Shown here piece after piece: positions 26,257 to 34,953 of a stretch of 64,000 nucleotides of DNA. This stretch comes from JAWKVD01 sp041398225 (GTDB lineage: Bacteria > Pseudomonadota > Alphaproteobacteria > Caulobacterales > Hyphomonadaceae): the NCBI GenBank assembly GCA_041398225.1, contig JAWKVD010000012.1, forward strand, positions 45,887 through 109,886. Reading direction: 5' to 3'. The notes beneath the pieces were generated by a model. It saw only the letters and a list, made by a program, of their open reading frames with translations, did not search any database and was not told the origin of the DNA. How positions within the stretch are numbered: the stretch's first letter is position 1; each line of letters starts with the position of its first letter. A program made the position numbers and the translations under genes.

Positions 26257-27189
26257 ATGACACAAGTCGCCCCGTTCAGCACACCTCTCGCGCTCTGCGG
26301 CCCGCTGCGCAGCCCGGCCCAAATGCTCCAGGAACAGGAGTATGGCGGGCACTCTTCGATCCACGACGACGCCATGGCGGAGAAGCTCGGCTTCCGCGCC
26401 GGCCCGATCGAGGGGCCTACCCACTTCAGTCTGTATCCGCCGCTGATGGTTCACCTTTGGGGAAAGGACTGGTTCGAACACGGATGCATCTCCGCCCACT
26501 ATGAAAACATGGTCGTCGAAGGCGAAGAAACGCGCGCTTTCGTCGAACTGCCGATGGGCGGCGAACGACGGGCGACGTGCTGGGTCGAGAAGGCGGACGG
26601 CACCCGCGTACAAACCGCAAGCGCATCGCTCGGCCCCGACCATGGCGAAACACTGCTTGAAGCCCGTCTGAAAGCCCTCCGCCCGCCCGGGCAGCTGGTC
26701 ATTCTGTCGGAACTCCATGTCGGCATGACGGGCAAGCAGGACGAGCTGGTTCGCATGGACCCCGATCAGCACATGGGGGCGCTCTACCCGTTCTCGCTCA
26801 ACCAGAAGCTCGCCAAGATCACCGAGAACACGCCCTGGTATTCCGATCCGTCGGCCTCACCCTGGGGGCGCGCGATCATTCCGATGGAAATGATCTCGGT
26901 GCTCGCCGAATACACCAACCGCGAAGCTGGTTTCCCCGTGAAGGGGCCGGCGGTGGGGCTCTTCGCTGACCAGGAGATCCGTCTCATCGACGGACCGCTA
27001 TTTGTGGGCGAGGACTATCTCATCCGCCGCGAGGTCGTCGCGCTTTCGGAAAGCAAGCGCACGGAAAGCTTCTGGGTGAAGACCCGGATTTTCGACCAAG
27101 CCGGCGAAACACTGAAGGCTGAAATGTTGCTCAACCATGCGACGCTGAAGCATTCCTACGCCAACTACGAAGCCGAACTGAACGCCTGA
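26257..27189 (+). CDS. Hotdog-fold (MaoC-like) protein of unknown substrate, 310 aa
   Basis: The length and the two related halves fit a double hotdog. Motifs such as SSIHDDAMAEKLGFRAGPIEGPTH (read in two parts) and FVELPMGGERRATCWVEKADG resemble the MaoC dehydratase/thioesterase group. I do not see the full D-x4-H hydratase motif. Its stop lies 17 bp before the crotonase start, so both probably act on the same acyl-CoA route. ATG at 26257 is chosen. An upstream in-frame ATG (26209) would add 16 residues, and no clear ribosome binding site decides. Confidence 0.6.
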   Translation: MTQVAPFSTPLALCGPLRSPAQMLQEQEYGGHSSIHDDAMAEKLGFRAGPIEGPTHFSLYPPLMVHLWGKDWFEHGCISAHYENMVVEGEETRAFVELPMGGERRATCWVEKADGTRVQTASASLGPDHGETLLEARLKALRPPGQLVILSELHVGMTGKQDELVRMDPDQHMGALYPFSLNQKLAKITENTPWYSDPSASPWGRAIIPMEMISVLAEYTNREAGFPVKGPAVGLFADQEIRLIDGPLFVGEDYLIRREVVALSESKRTESFWVKTRIFDQAGETLKAEMLLNHATLKHSYANYEAELNA

Positions 27190-27206
27190 CGGGATTTCCT
27201 GAGATC

Positions 27207-28073
27207 ATGACCGACTTCAATACGCTGACGCTTGAAAACCGTGACGGGATCGCGATCGCGACCTTCAACCGTCCGGACAAGATGAACACGTTCAACTACT
27301 ACATGATGCACGACCTTCTGAATCTGTTCGACGTGACCGACGCAGACGATTCTATAAAGGCTGTGATCGTGACAGGGTCCGGTCGAGCCTTCTGCGCCGG
27401 CGCCGATCTTGGTTCGGGCGGAGACACGTTCTCGAAGAAGTCCACCGACGCCGACAACGAGATCATCATAAACGGCATCCGGCGCGACGGCGGCGGACGC
27501 TGCGTGCTGCGGATCTATCGCAGCCTCAAACCGGTTATCGCGGCGGTGAACGGCGCCGCGGTCGGCGTCGGCGTGACGATGCAGTTGCCGATGGACATAC
27601 GCATGGCGTCCACGAAGTCGAAGTTCGGTTTTGTGTTCGCGCGACGCGGCATCACACCTGAAGCCTGCTCGAGCTGGTTCCTGCCGCGTCTGGTCGGGAT
27701 TCCAAACGCGCTGGACTGGGTTTACTCGGGCCGCGTATTCGAAGCGCAGGAAGCCTTTGACAAGGGCCTCGTACAATCGTTGCACGAACCGGACGATCTG
27801 CTGCCCGCCGCGATAGAGAAGGCCCGCAAACTCACCGAGGCTTCGGCGCCGGTGTCGATCGCCGTTGCGCGGCAGTTGATCTGGCGTATGGCCGGGGCCG
27901 AGCATCCGATGGCGGCGCACAAGCTGGACAGTCGCAGCCTGCAATCGCGCGGCGCCTCCGACGACGTGCGCGAAGGCATCGGCGCCTTTCTTGAAAAGCG
28001 CGACGCTCACTTCCCCAACAAGGTCTCGACGGACGTGCCGGACATCTTCCCGGCCGAGCCTGAATTTGACTAG
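27207..28073 (+). CDS. Enoyl-CoA hydratase/isomerase (crotonase) family protein
   Basis: 288-residue crotonase: FNRPDKMNTFN, FCAGADL (oxyanion-hole segment), AAVNGAAVGVGVTMQLPMDIR split around residue 120, and ARRGITPEACSSWFLPRLVG with Glu152 at the position of a catalytic glutamate. The N-terminal catalytic Glu of classical hydratases is not obvious, so isomerase or other acyl-CoA activity is possible. Paired with the hotdog gene (17 bp), suggesting a small acyl-CoA catabolic operon. A bidirectional hairpin terminator follows, and the convergent gene is a cold-shock protein. Confidence 0.88.
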   Translation: MTDFNTLTLENRDGIAIATFNRPDKMNTFNYYMMHDLLNLFDVTDADDSIKAVIVTGSGRAFCAGADLGSGGDTFSKKSTDADNEIIINGIRRDGGGRCVLRIYRSLKPVIAAVNGAAVGVGVTMQLPMDIRMASTKSKFGFVFARRGITPEACSSWFLPRLVGIPNALDWVYSGRVFEAQEAFDKGLVQSLHEPDDLLPAAIEKARKLTEASAPVSIAVARQLIWRMAGAEHPMAAHKLDSRSLQSRGASDDVREGIGAFLEKRDAHFPNKVSTDVPDIFPAEPEFD

Positions 28074-28081
28074 GTCAGATG

Positions 28082-28132
28082 AAGAACGCCCCCGCAACCA
28101 TGGTCCTGAGACCGGGTTACGGGGGCGAACTT
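28082..28132. terminator. Hairpin terminator between convergent crotonase and cold-shock genes
   Basis: CGCCCCCG (28087-28094) pairs perfectly with CGGGGGCG (28120-28127). The stem extends inward through CAACC/GGGTT with one mismatch, and outward through GAAG/CTTC after two mismatches. T-rich runs on both exits suggest it can end transcription from both sides, best for the minus-strand cold-shock gene. Confidence 0.65.
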
Positions 28133-28182
28133 CTGGACTTGTGCATCACCGCCCGTGAACAATCTGCGGGAGGTGAAAGAAG

Positions 28183-28392
28183 CTAGAGAATCTTCAGGTC
28201 CATAGCGGCGATCTTGCCGGTGCGGCGGTCGGCTTGTTCCTCGAACGAAACCTTCTGGCCATCGACCAAGCCGCGAATGCCCGCAGCTTCGAGCGCGCTG
28301 GCGTGGACGAACACGTCTTTGCCGCCCGATTCAGGCTCGATGAAGCCATAACCTTTGGTTGAATTGTACCATTTCACAGTGCCGGTCGTCAT
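28183..28392 (-). CDS. Cold-shock domain protein (CspA family)
   Basis: Single-stranded nucleic-acid binding protein of 69 residues forming one OB-fold. RNP1 is KGYGFI, RNP2 is VFVHAS, and the start MTTGTVKWYNSTKGYGF is canonical. It acts as RNA chaperone or in cold/stress adaptation. ATG at 28392 has AAGGA 9-10 bp upstream. About 280 bp of non-coding DNA precede it, room for the long structured leader typical of these genes, though I could not identify a cold-box element. Confidence 0.96.
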   Translation of the reverse strand: MTTGTVKWYNSTKGYGFIEPESGGKDVFVHASALEAAGIRGLVDGQKVSFEEQADRRTGKIAAMDLKIL

Positions 28393-28672
28393 AGAGGTCG
28401 TCCTTCAAAAAGTGATCATGATCGGTCGCGCGGACGCAATCCGATCGTTCATCGAGCGTGGTGGATTTCTCAGCGTCGCCATGGAGGCCGGGTCAGATGA
28501 GCCAGCGGACCATTCATGTGCAGGCGGCCAAACATCGGCCTTGTTCGATAGGAGGGACCGCTATCTGACTAATGAGCCGCACACAAGTAACGTTTTCCAC
28601 AGGTGGGCGAGGCCACATCATCGCTGCCGAAGCCATGTGCAATGAAATCAGAGGTCCGCTCGCCCTAAAAGA

Positions 28673-29368
28673 CTAAGCGCCGCCACCGGTCGGCGCTGTG
28701 CGCGGCGCCTCCGCGAATACGCTGGGGCGCAGCCAGGAGGATACGTCGCGGGTAAGCACGGGCGGCCCCTGTATACTGAGTTCACCCGCCCGGATGGCCT
28801 CCCGATAGCTCCTATCGCCCATCCAGACATCGGACATGGTGCGTACCGTCGTCGTGAAGAACACGTCGATGTCCCGGCAGGGGTCCTTCACGCACAGCTG
28901 CACATCGGCGCCCTTTACCAGTATCCAGAAATTCTGCTGCTGAACGAGATCGGCGAAACGGAACTGGATGGTGGTCTCGCCCCCGACAAGCTGGTCGGGA
29001 TCTATGCTGCGTTCGAGGTAGAGCATCAGCAGATCGACATCGAAATCGGCGTCGAGGAGGTTGTGGCGCGCCCAGATGATGCCCCACTCCCCTACGGCCA
29101 GGATCACCGGCATCAGCTGTTTGGTCGCCGCAGTCGGAAAATACTCATAGCCCTTCTGACCAGGGATCCGCCGTTTGGCGAGGAGACCCTGCTCCTCCAA
29201 GAACTTCAGCCGCGCGGTCAACAAGGTCGGGGAGATCAGGCCGAGCCCGCGCTGGAGTTCCGAAAACCGGGTCGCTCCCATGAGCAACTCGCGAATGATC
29301 AGAAGCGTCCATTTTTCGCCGAGAATTTCCGTGGCTTTCGCGATCGGGCAAAATTGATTGTAATTCAT
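28673..29368 (-). CDS. HxlR-family transcriptional regulator with SCP2-like C-terminal domain
   Basis: 231 residues. The first about 100 form an HxlR winged helix (CPIAKATEILGEKWTLLIIR, then GATRFSELQRGLGLISPTLL). The rest resembles a sterol-carrier-protein-2-like ligand pocket (FRFADLVQQQNFWILVKG, DIDVFFTTTVRTMSDVWMGD). This fused form is frequent in alpha-proteobacteria, and the second domain may bind a hydrophobic ligand. ATG 29368 (MNYNQFCPIAKA) is chosen; the open frame continues upstream but the domain starts here. It is divergent from a tautomerase gene that it probably controls. Confidence 0.88.
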   Translation of the reverse strand: MNYNQFCPIAKATEILGEKWTLLIIRELLMGATRFSELQRGLGLISPTLLTARLKFLEEQGLLAKRRIPGQKGYEYFPTAATKQLMPVILAVGEWGIIWARHNLLDADFDVDLLMLYLERSIDPDQLVGGETTIQFRFADLVQQQNFWILVKGADVQLCVKDPCRDIDVFFTTTVRTMSDVWMGDRSYREAIRAGELSIQGPPVLTRDVSSWLRPSVFAEAPRTAPTGGGA

Positions 29369-29430
29369 GTATTTAATCCCCGGCACGCCCAGACCGGACT
29401 CCAGAACCTGAAGCGCCTCGCTACAGGATT

Positions 29431-29461
29431 GATAGCACGTTACTGCAGTCCGTGAACTATC
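29431..29461. promoter_or_regulatory. Imperfect inverted repeat between HxlR gene and tautomerase gene
   Basis: GATAGCACG (29431-29439) is mirrored by CGTGAACTATC (29451-29461) with a two-base insertion and 11 bases between the arms. It sits 63 bp upstream of the regulator start and 108 bp upstream of the tautomerase start. It may be an HxlR operator. This is inferred from symmetry and position only. Confidence 0.35.
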
Positions 29462-29568
29462 CGGAAATGGGCCGCCCGTGGTCTTTCCCGTGTGTCGGCG
29501 GAACTGGTCCGCCAACGAAACTCAGCTGCAAGCGCAGACGCTGCAATCACAGACAAAGGAAAGATCTC

Positions 29569-29787
29569 ATGCCGCTCGTCACCATCGACATCATCAAGGA
29601 CGTTTTCACGCCGGCCCAGAAGAAGGAGCTGATCAGCGGCGTCACCGAAGCCATGGTCGCCGTTGAAGGAGAGCCCATGCGCGCCGTCACCTGGGTCCGC
29701 ATCAACGAGGTCGAACAGGGCGACTGGGCGATCGGAGGCCAGCTCCTCAAAGCCAAGGATGTGCATGCCATCGCATCCGGCGGCTAA
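29569..29787 (+). CDS. 4-oxalocrotonate tautomerase family protein
   Basis: 72-residue tautomerase. After Met removal Pro1 is exposed (MPLVTIDI), which is the catalytic base of this superfamily. The body reads FTPAQKKELISGVTEAMVAVEGE, and the end AVTWVRINEVEQGDWAIGGQ contains the usual Arg. The ATG follows AGGA at a good distance. Longer open frame upstream (from 29452) lacks homology. Divergent from an HxlR regulator with about 200 bp between starts. The natural substrate (a keto-enol pair) is unknown. Confidence 0.9.
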   Translation: MPLVTIDIIKDVFTPAQKKELISGVTEAMVAVEGEPMRAVTWVRINEVEQGDWAIGGQLLKAKDVHAIASGG

Positions 29788-29875
29788 CACAGCCGCGGTG
29801 ATTGAAGGAACCGGAAGCGGGGTCTGTTCAAGACCCCGCTTTTGCGCTTCAAGCTCAGAGCCTTAAGGTACGAGC

Positions 29876-30967
29876 ATGTCGCACAACACTTTCGGTCATC
29901 TCTTTCGGGTAACAACCTGGGGTGAAAGCCACGGCCCCGCGCTGGGTTGCGTGGTGGACGGATGCCCTCCGGGGCTCGCCCTTCGCGCCGAAGACCTGCA
30001 GCGCTGGCTTGATCGTCGAAAACCCGGCGGCTCGCGATTTGTTACGCAGCGCCAGGAAGCGGATGCGGTGCAGATTCTCTCGGGCGTTTTCGAGGATGAC
30101 CGCACCGGCGGGCCGGTCACAACCGGTACGCCGATCTCATTGATGATCCCCAACACGGATCAGCGTTCGAAGGACTATTCGGAAATCCGCGACGCCTATC
30201 GGCCCGGCCATGCCGACTATGCCTACGATCGGAAGTATGGCGTGCGCGACTATCGTGGGGGCGGCCGGTCCTCGGCGCGCGAGACCGCTGCGCGCGTGGC
30301 CGCTGGCGGTATCGCCCGGATCGTGCTCGGCCCGTCGATTACGATACGCGCCGCAGTCATACAGATCGGCCCGCACGCAATCGACCGCACCAATTGGGTC
30401 TGGGCGACGTGTGAAACGAACCCGTTCTGGTGTCCGGACGCAAAGGCCGCGTCGGCTTGGGAGGCGTATCTGGATGGGGTGCGCAAAGCCGGCTCATCGA
30501 TCGGCGCCATCGTCGAGGTCGTGGCCGACGGCGTGCCGCCGGGCTGGGGCGCGCCGATCTACGGCAAGCTGGACGCCGAGATCGCGAGCGCCATGATGTC
30601 CATCAACGCCGTCAAGGGCGTTGAGATTGGGGCGGGCTTCGCCTCCGCGACGCTTTCCGGCGAAGAGAACGCCGATGAAATGCGCAAGGCGGGCAACGGC
30701 GTGGAGTTCCAATCGAACAACAATGGCGGGGTCGCGGGCGGAATCTCCACCGGTCAGCCGGTCGTGGTGCGCATCGCGTTCAAACCGACGTCTTCAATTC
30801 TGACGCCACGCAGATCCGTGACCACGTCTGGCGAGGACACCGACGTTCGCACCAAGGGCCGGCACGATCCATGCGTGGGTATCCGCGGCGCGCCCGTGTG
30901 CGAAGCTATGCTGGCGTGCGTGCTGGCCGACGCGAAGCTCAGGCATCGCGGACAGACCGGCGATTAG
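29876..30967 (+). CDS. aroC: Chorismate synthase
   Basis: Converts 5-enolpyruvylshikimate-3-phosphate to chorismate, the last common step of aromatic amino-acid synthesis, using reduced FMN. 363 residues with signatures GESHGPALGCVVDGCPPGL, RPGHADYAYDRKYGVRDYRG, SSARETAARVAAGGIA and RHDPCVGIRGAPVCEAM. Full length with no frameshift. Transcribed alone or with the small membrane gene behind it; 88 bp separate it from the tautomerase stop. Confidence 0.97.
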   Translation: MSHNTFGHLFRVTTWGESHGPALGCVVDGCPPGLALRAEDLQRWLDRRKPGGSRFVTQRQEADAVQILSGVFEDDRTGGPVTTGTPISLMIPNTDQRSKDYSEIRDAYRPGHADYAYDRKYGVRDYRGGGRSSARETAARVAAGGIARIVLGPSITIRAAVIQIGPHAIDRTNWVWATCETNPFWCPDAKAASAWEAYLDGVRKAGSSIGAIVEVVADGVPPGWGAPIYGKLDAEIASAMMSINAVKGVEIGAGFASATLSGEENADEMRKAGNGVEFQSNNNGGVAGGISTGQPVVVRIAFKPTSSILTPRRSVTTSGEDTDVRTKGRHDPCVGIRGAPVCEAMLACVLADAKLRHRGQTGD

Positions 30968-31059
30968 ACCGGCTGCGTCATTGTCCCGATCCCCCCTTGC
31001 GCCGCCTGCTGTCCTGCGGTCTCTTTGCGTGTGCGGAGACCCTCGGATGGAGCGCAAAG

Positions 31060-31314
31060 ATGCGTGAGTACGCACCGCCTGAATCAGAAGCCGCATCCCG
31101 CCGCGCAATGGGGCGCAGATTGTTGCCGCTAGGGCTTATCGCTGCGGCCGGGGGCATTGTCGGCATCTTCGTTTCGATGGTTCTGAAAGCCATCTGGCTG
31201 GGCATTCTCGGCGGCCCCGTCGCCTTCCTGTCCTGGATCGCGCTGATCGGGGGCGTCGCGGCGGCCTGGTACGGCTACACGCTCTCCTCGTCGGGTCGAA
31301 CGCCCGGTGATTGA
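31060..31314 (+). CDS. Small two-helix membrane protein, 84 aa
   Basis: Hypothetical protein with a basic, Glu/Ser-containing N-terminus and two hydrophobic helices (LLPLGLIAAAGGIVGIFVSM, then the ILGGPVAFLSWIALIGGVAA region). ATG at 31060 is used; the longer open frame upstream overlaps the end of aroC and translates to Arg-rich sequence. No family recognised. 92 bp behind aroC on the same strand and followed by a hairpin. Confidence 0.65.
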   Translation: MREYAPPESEAASRRAMGRRLLPLGLIAAAGGIVGIFVSMVLKAIWLGILGGPVAFLSWIALIGGVAAAWYGYTLSSSGRTPGD

Positions 31315-31386
31315 CGGCTGCGCTTGAACCGTTCGTCCGCGTCGTCGTCAGTGAGGAAATAGCGAGGATCGCGATCGGAGCAGAAG

Positions 31387-31407
31387 GGCGCGGCGAACCG
31401 CCGCGCC
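31387..31407 (+). terminator. Strong GC hairpin, possible terminator
   Basis: GGCGCGGCG (31387-31395) and CGCCGCGCC (31399-31407) form a 9-bp perfect stem with loop AAC, 73 bp after the small membrane gene. The trailing sequence is only weakly T-rich, so termination is uncertain. Confidence 0.4.
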
Positions 31408-31745
31408 GGTCTCGTCATAAAACATTTGTTACGTCAAACACCGACAACTATACAAAAGACCAACGGATTTAGAGGAACGAGTCTCCTCACCGAAAATCAA
31501 ATTGTTCGTCTGTCTGGCGGGCCAAAAATACACGCGATATCGCAAGTTTTCCGACCAGCTTGTTTCAAGAGCTGCGAAGAACAAGATTAGACCGGCCAAT
31601 CTTCTTGTGCTGGTCTTCCGAGGCAGGCCCGTCCCCCCAACCCAGGGCCTGACCGAAAGCGGGCGGTTCGGGCAACCGGATCGCCCGCGAGTAGGGTGTC
31701 CAGTCGACCATCTTGCCTGATCGGCGAAGCGAACCCGAACCACCG
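31408..31745. other. Intergenic region with a possible 48-codon minus-strand frame
   Basis: No recognised gene. A minus-strand ATG at 31711 opens 48 codons to 31565 (start MVDWTPYSRAIRLPEPP), with a weak AGGCAAG site. It has no known family and could be a gene remnant. The A/T-richer part at 31420-31520 may hold promoter sequence, but I cannot place -35/-10 boxes with confidence. Confidence 0.35.
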
Positions 31746-32492
31746 TCAGCGCATTCGGACAGCGTGGAAAAGCCGCTCGCGGTTGCCGTCGCCGCCAAGT
31801 ATCGGGCTATCCGCCCAAGCGGAGATACGCCACCCCTTGCCCTGCAGCCAGTCCGCCGTCGCTTGCGCCGCTTCGTCGGTTGCGACTCGATCGGTCACCA
31901 AGCCGCCCCTTCCCACATTGTCGGGTCCGACCTCGAATTGCGGCTTGAAGAGAGCCACCAGGTCAGCTGCGTCCGCAGCCAGCGACAAGGGGACGTCCAA
32001 CACTTTCGATAGTCCGATGAAGCTGGCGTCGCACACGACTACATCGGGCGTCTCGCCCAGAATTTCCGCAGTCAGCGATCGCGCGTCGGTTCCTTCCATC
32101 GAGACCACGCGAGGATCCGACTTCAGGCGCTCCAAGAATTGCGACCGCCCGACATCGACCGCAATAACCCTGCTCGCTCCTCGCGTCAGCAGTACGTCCG
32201 TAAACCCGCCGGTCGAAGCTCCAACGTCGAGGCAGATCCGTCCAGCAACCGGCACGTCGAACACTTCCAACCCGTGAGCCAGCTTCAGTCCGGCGCGAGA
32301 CGCCCAAGGGTGTGGCGGCTCGTATTGGATATCGACGATCGCCGAGACCTGTTGCCCCGCGCGTGTCGCCAACTTTCCAGCTACGACAACTTTGCCTGCG
32401 GCGATCGCCGCCTGGGCCTGGCTGCGCGAAGACGCCAATCCGCGCCGCACCAATTCGGCGTCGAGCCTGCGCTTTTCGGCGGAATCGCTCAT
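31746..32492 (-). CDS. tlyA: TlyA family rRNA 2'-O-methyltransferase
   Basis: S-adenosylmethionine-dependent cytidine 2'-O-methyltransferase of ribosomal RNA. An N-terminal S4 RNA-binding domain (LDAELVRRGLASSRSQAQ, residues about 10-70) is followed by an FtsJ-like methyltransferase: WASRAGLKLAHGLEVF, ICLDVGASTGGFTDVLL (SAM motif), VIAVDVGRSQF, and LVALFKPQFEVG with the catalytic Lys. 248 residues from ATG 32492. In many relatives tlyA follows dxs; here an acyl-CoA ligase gene and two GNAT genes lie between them. Confidence 0.93.
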   Translation of the reverse strand: MSDSAEKRRLDAELVRRGLASSRSQAQAAIAAGKVVVAGKLATRAGQQVSAIVDIQYEPPHPWASRAGLKLAHGLEVFDVPVAGRICLDVGASTGGFTDVLLTRGASRVIAVDVGRSQFLERLKSDPRVVSMEGTDARSLTAEILGETPDVVVCDASFIGLSKVLDVPLSLAADAADLVALFKPQFEVGPDNVGRGGLVTDRVATDEAAQATADWLQGKGWRISAWADSPILGGDGNRERLFHAVRMR

Positions 32493-32560
32493 TTCAATCC
32501 CGCAGCAGTCTGCCCGGCAGCAATCCAAATACCGTTCGCCGAGCCACACCTGACCAGCGT

Positions 32561-34312
32561 TCAGTCGCCCTTGTCTCCGCCCTTGAAGCGATCACGCAGC
32601 TCAGGCTTCATGATCTTGCCGTTGGCGTTGCGCGGCAGCGGCTCGTCCTGAAAGTGAATCTGGACCGGCACTTTGAAGGCGGCCAGGCGCTCCGCGACGA
32701 AGCCGCGCAAGTCGTCCTCGGTCACCTCTGCGTTGGGCTTGCGCTGCACCACCGCTCCAACTTCTTCACCAAGCACCTTATGCGGAATGCCGACCACCGC
32801 CGCATCCATGATGGCCGGGTGATCGTAGAGCGCGCTTTCGACTTCGATGCAGTAGATATTCTCCCCGCCGCGGATCAGCATGTCCTTGGCGCGATCCAGC
32901 AAGAAGAGGAAACCCTCATCGTCCAGTCTGGCGATGTCGCCGGTGACCACCCATCCATCCACGAAGGTCTTGGCGGTCGCTTCGGGCTTGTTCCAATACT
33001 CGCGGCAGTTGTTCGCGCCGAAATACCAGAGTTCGCCGACGCCCCCAGGCGGAAGCGCCTGACCGTTCGCATCGATAATTTTCATTCGCGAGGCCGGACC
33101 GCCGGCCCCGGCGCTTTCCGGACGAAGCTCATAGTCCGCGCCGACATTCAGCGTGGCGGTCGCGCAGGTTTCGGTCATCCCCCAACCGTTGGAGACGGTC
33201 GCCTCACTGAACCGACGCTTGATTGTCGAAACAAGTTCTGGCGCGGAAGGCGCGCCGCCATAAGCGACGAACTGGATGGAAGACAGGTCATAGTTGTCCC
33301 GTTCAGGATGCTCCAGAACCTGCCAAGCGATCGCAGGCACGCCGCCGAACGTCGTAACCTTTTCGCGCTCGATGACCTGCAACGCTTCGAGCGGGTTCCA
33401 ACGATACATCGTGACAATCTTGTCGCCGCGCATCAGCGCCGCCAACATGGAAGCGTAGCATCCTGTGGCGTGGAACAGCGGAATCGCGAGCAGGGTCACA
33501 CGCTGGATCGGCCCGACAGGGTCGTGTACGGGCGGCGCTTCGCCACGACGCAGGAATGACCGCGCCTGGCAGGCGACCGAGTGAAACAGGTTGGTTACGG
33601 TCGCTCGCTGAGTCGCCACCGCCCCCTTGGGCTTTCCTGTCGTTCCGGAGGTATAGAGAATGGTTGCGTCATCCTCCGGACCTATATCAATCGCTGGCAG
33701 ATCGATGTCGTCGAGCGCCTTCCAGGAATTGACCGGACCGATAAGCGTCTCGAGTCCCGTCACGCGCGGATCGGGATCGCCCTCTCCCCCTCGCATGACA
33801 ATGACATGCTTCAGGTCGGGCATCTTGTCGAACAGCGGACGCAGAAGTTCCAGGCGCTCAGGGTCGATAATTGCGACCTTGGCTCCGCTGTCTGTCAGGC
33901 CGTATTCCAGTTCCTCCGCAGTCCACCATGAGTTCAGAGGCGTCACGATGGCGCCGGCCGCCATCGCCCCGAAGAAGGACGGGAACCATTGCGGAAAGTT
34001 GCGCGCGGCGATCGCCACCCGGTCGCCCTTCTCAACGCCGAAACGTTCGCGAAGAGCTTTCGCCAAATTCGCCGCGGCGCGGAAGTGTGCGTTGAAGCTC
34101 GCCCGCTCGTCCTGAAAGACGAAGTACTCCCGGTCGCCGAAGGTCCGCGAGGTTTCAAGTATGTGCCGCATGGTCGGCGGCGCATGCTTGTAGACCGGGG
34201 TATCGACCCCGCGAATGCACACTGTCTCGATCTCGAACTTGGCGCCCGGAGCCGTCAGGATCGCATCGCACTCTGCAACCGAGCGGACAGGAAACTGCAC
34301 TTCTTCCGTCAT
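32561..34312 (-). CDS. AMP-dependent acyl-CoA ligase (second copy in window)
   Basis: 583-residue ligase activating a carboxylic acid to its CoA thioester. Motifs: YTSGTTGKPKGAVATQRATV (P-loop), NGWGMTETCA (adenine binding), GWVVTGDIARLDDEGFLFLL (hinge), DRAKDMLIRGGENIYCIEVE and the catalytic lysine NANGKIMKPELRDR. It has a cap segment of about 45 residues before the core, unlike the copy at 14075-15838, so substrate range probably differs. ATG 34312 has GAGGAG 9 bp upstream. It is 68 bp upstream of tlyA on the same strand. Confidence 0.92.
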   Translation of the reverse strand: MTEEVQFPVRSVAECDAILTAPGAKFEIETVCIRGVDTPVYKHAPPTMRHILETSRTFGDREYFVFQDERASFNAHFRAAANLAKALRERFGVEKGDRVAIAARNFPQWFPSFFGAMAAGAIVTPLNSWWTAEELEYGLTDSGAKVAIIDPERLELLRPLFDKMPDLKHVIVMRGGEGDPDPRVTGLETLIGPVNSWKALDDIDLPAIDIGPEDDATILYTSGTTGKPKGAVATQRATVTNLFHSVACQARSFLRRGEAPPVHDPVGPIQRVTLLAIPLFHATGCYASMLAALMRGDKIVTMYRWNPLEALQVIEREKVTTFGGVPAIAWQVLEHPERDNYDLSSIQFVAYGGAPSAPELVSTIKRRFSEATVSNGWGMTETCATATLNVGADYELRPESAGAGGPASRMKIIDANGQALPPGGVGELWYFGANNCREYWNKPEATAKTFVDGWVVTGDIARLDDEGFLFLLDRAKDMLIRGGENIYCIEVESALYDHPAIMDAAVVGIPHKVLGEEVGAVVQRKPNAEVTEDDLRGFVAERLAAFKVPVQIHFQDEPLPRNANGKIMKPELRDRFKGGDKGD

Positions 34313-34425
34313 CGGGACGTCTCCTCAAGATCGTTCTGTTCTTGTTTTGAGTAGGGCCTACCAGATCGCATACGAGACGTGTATCGCCTAGTGCGTCAGA
34401 AGCACCCTGGACGCCCCCAAAGCGC

Positions 34426-34953
34426 ATGAATTTTCCCGCATTCACAATCATCGACGCAGACGAGTCGCATCTGCAGGGAATCACGGCGATCTACAATCAG
34501 GCCGTGCGCGAAACTTTCTCTATCTGGTCCGAGACCGAGATCACCGTGGAACAGCGACGCCGCTGGCTCCATGCCCGCCGCAACGCCAGCTTTCCGGTTA
34601 TCGTTGCGGTGCGGCGGATTCCGGGGCGTCCAGACGACGTTATCGGCTATGGCAGCTACGGCGTGTTCCGGGACTTTCCCGGCTATGCGAACACCGTTGA
34701 ACATTCGGTCTACGTTCGTCCTGACGCACATGGCCAGGGAGTTGGGCGCGCCCTATTGCTGGACCTGATTGAGCGCGCCCGGACTCAAAACGTCACCACC
34801 ATGGTCGGGGGCGTCGACTCTCAGAACGCCGCCTCGATTGCGCTTCATCGAGCGCTCGGTTTCGAGAAGCAAGGCGAACTGAAAGGCGTCGGTCAGAAAT
34901 TTGGACGATCACTCGATCTCATCTTCATGGTGAAGGGGCTTCATCTCACCTAG
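34426..34953 (+). CDS. GNAT acetyltransferase, phosphinothricin acetyltransferase-like
   Basis: 175 residues of the Pat/YncA subgroup: IYNQAVRETFSIWSETEIT near the N-terminus, then HSVYVRPDAHGQGVGRALLL (acetyl-CoA loop) and ASIALHRALGFEKQGELKGV with FGRSLDLIFM at the end. Members acetylate amino-acid analogues such as phosphinothricin or methionine sulfone; actual substrate unknown. Its TAG stop shares the palindrome CTAG with the stop of the opposing GNAT gene. Confidence 0.88.
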   Translation: MNFPAFTIIDADESHLQGITAIYNQAVRETFSIWSETEITVEQRRRWLHARRNASFPVIVAVRRIPGRPDDVIGYGSYGVFRDFPGYANTVEHSVYVRPDAHGQGVGRALLLDLIERARTQNVTTMVGGVDSQNAASIALHRALGFEKQGELKGVGQKFGRSLDLIFMVKGLHLT

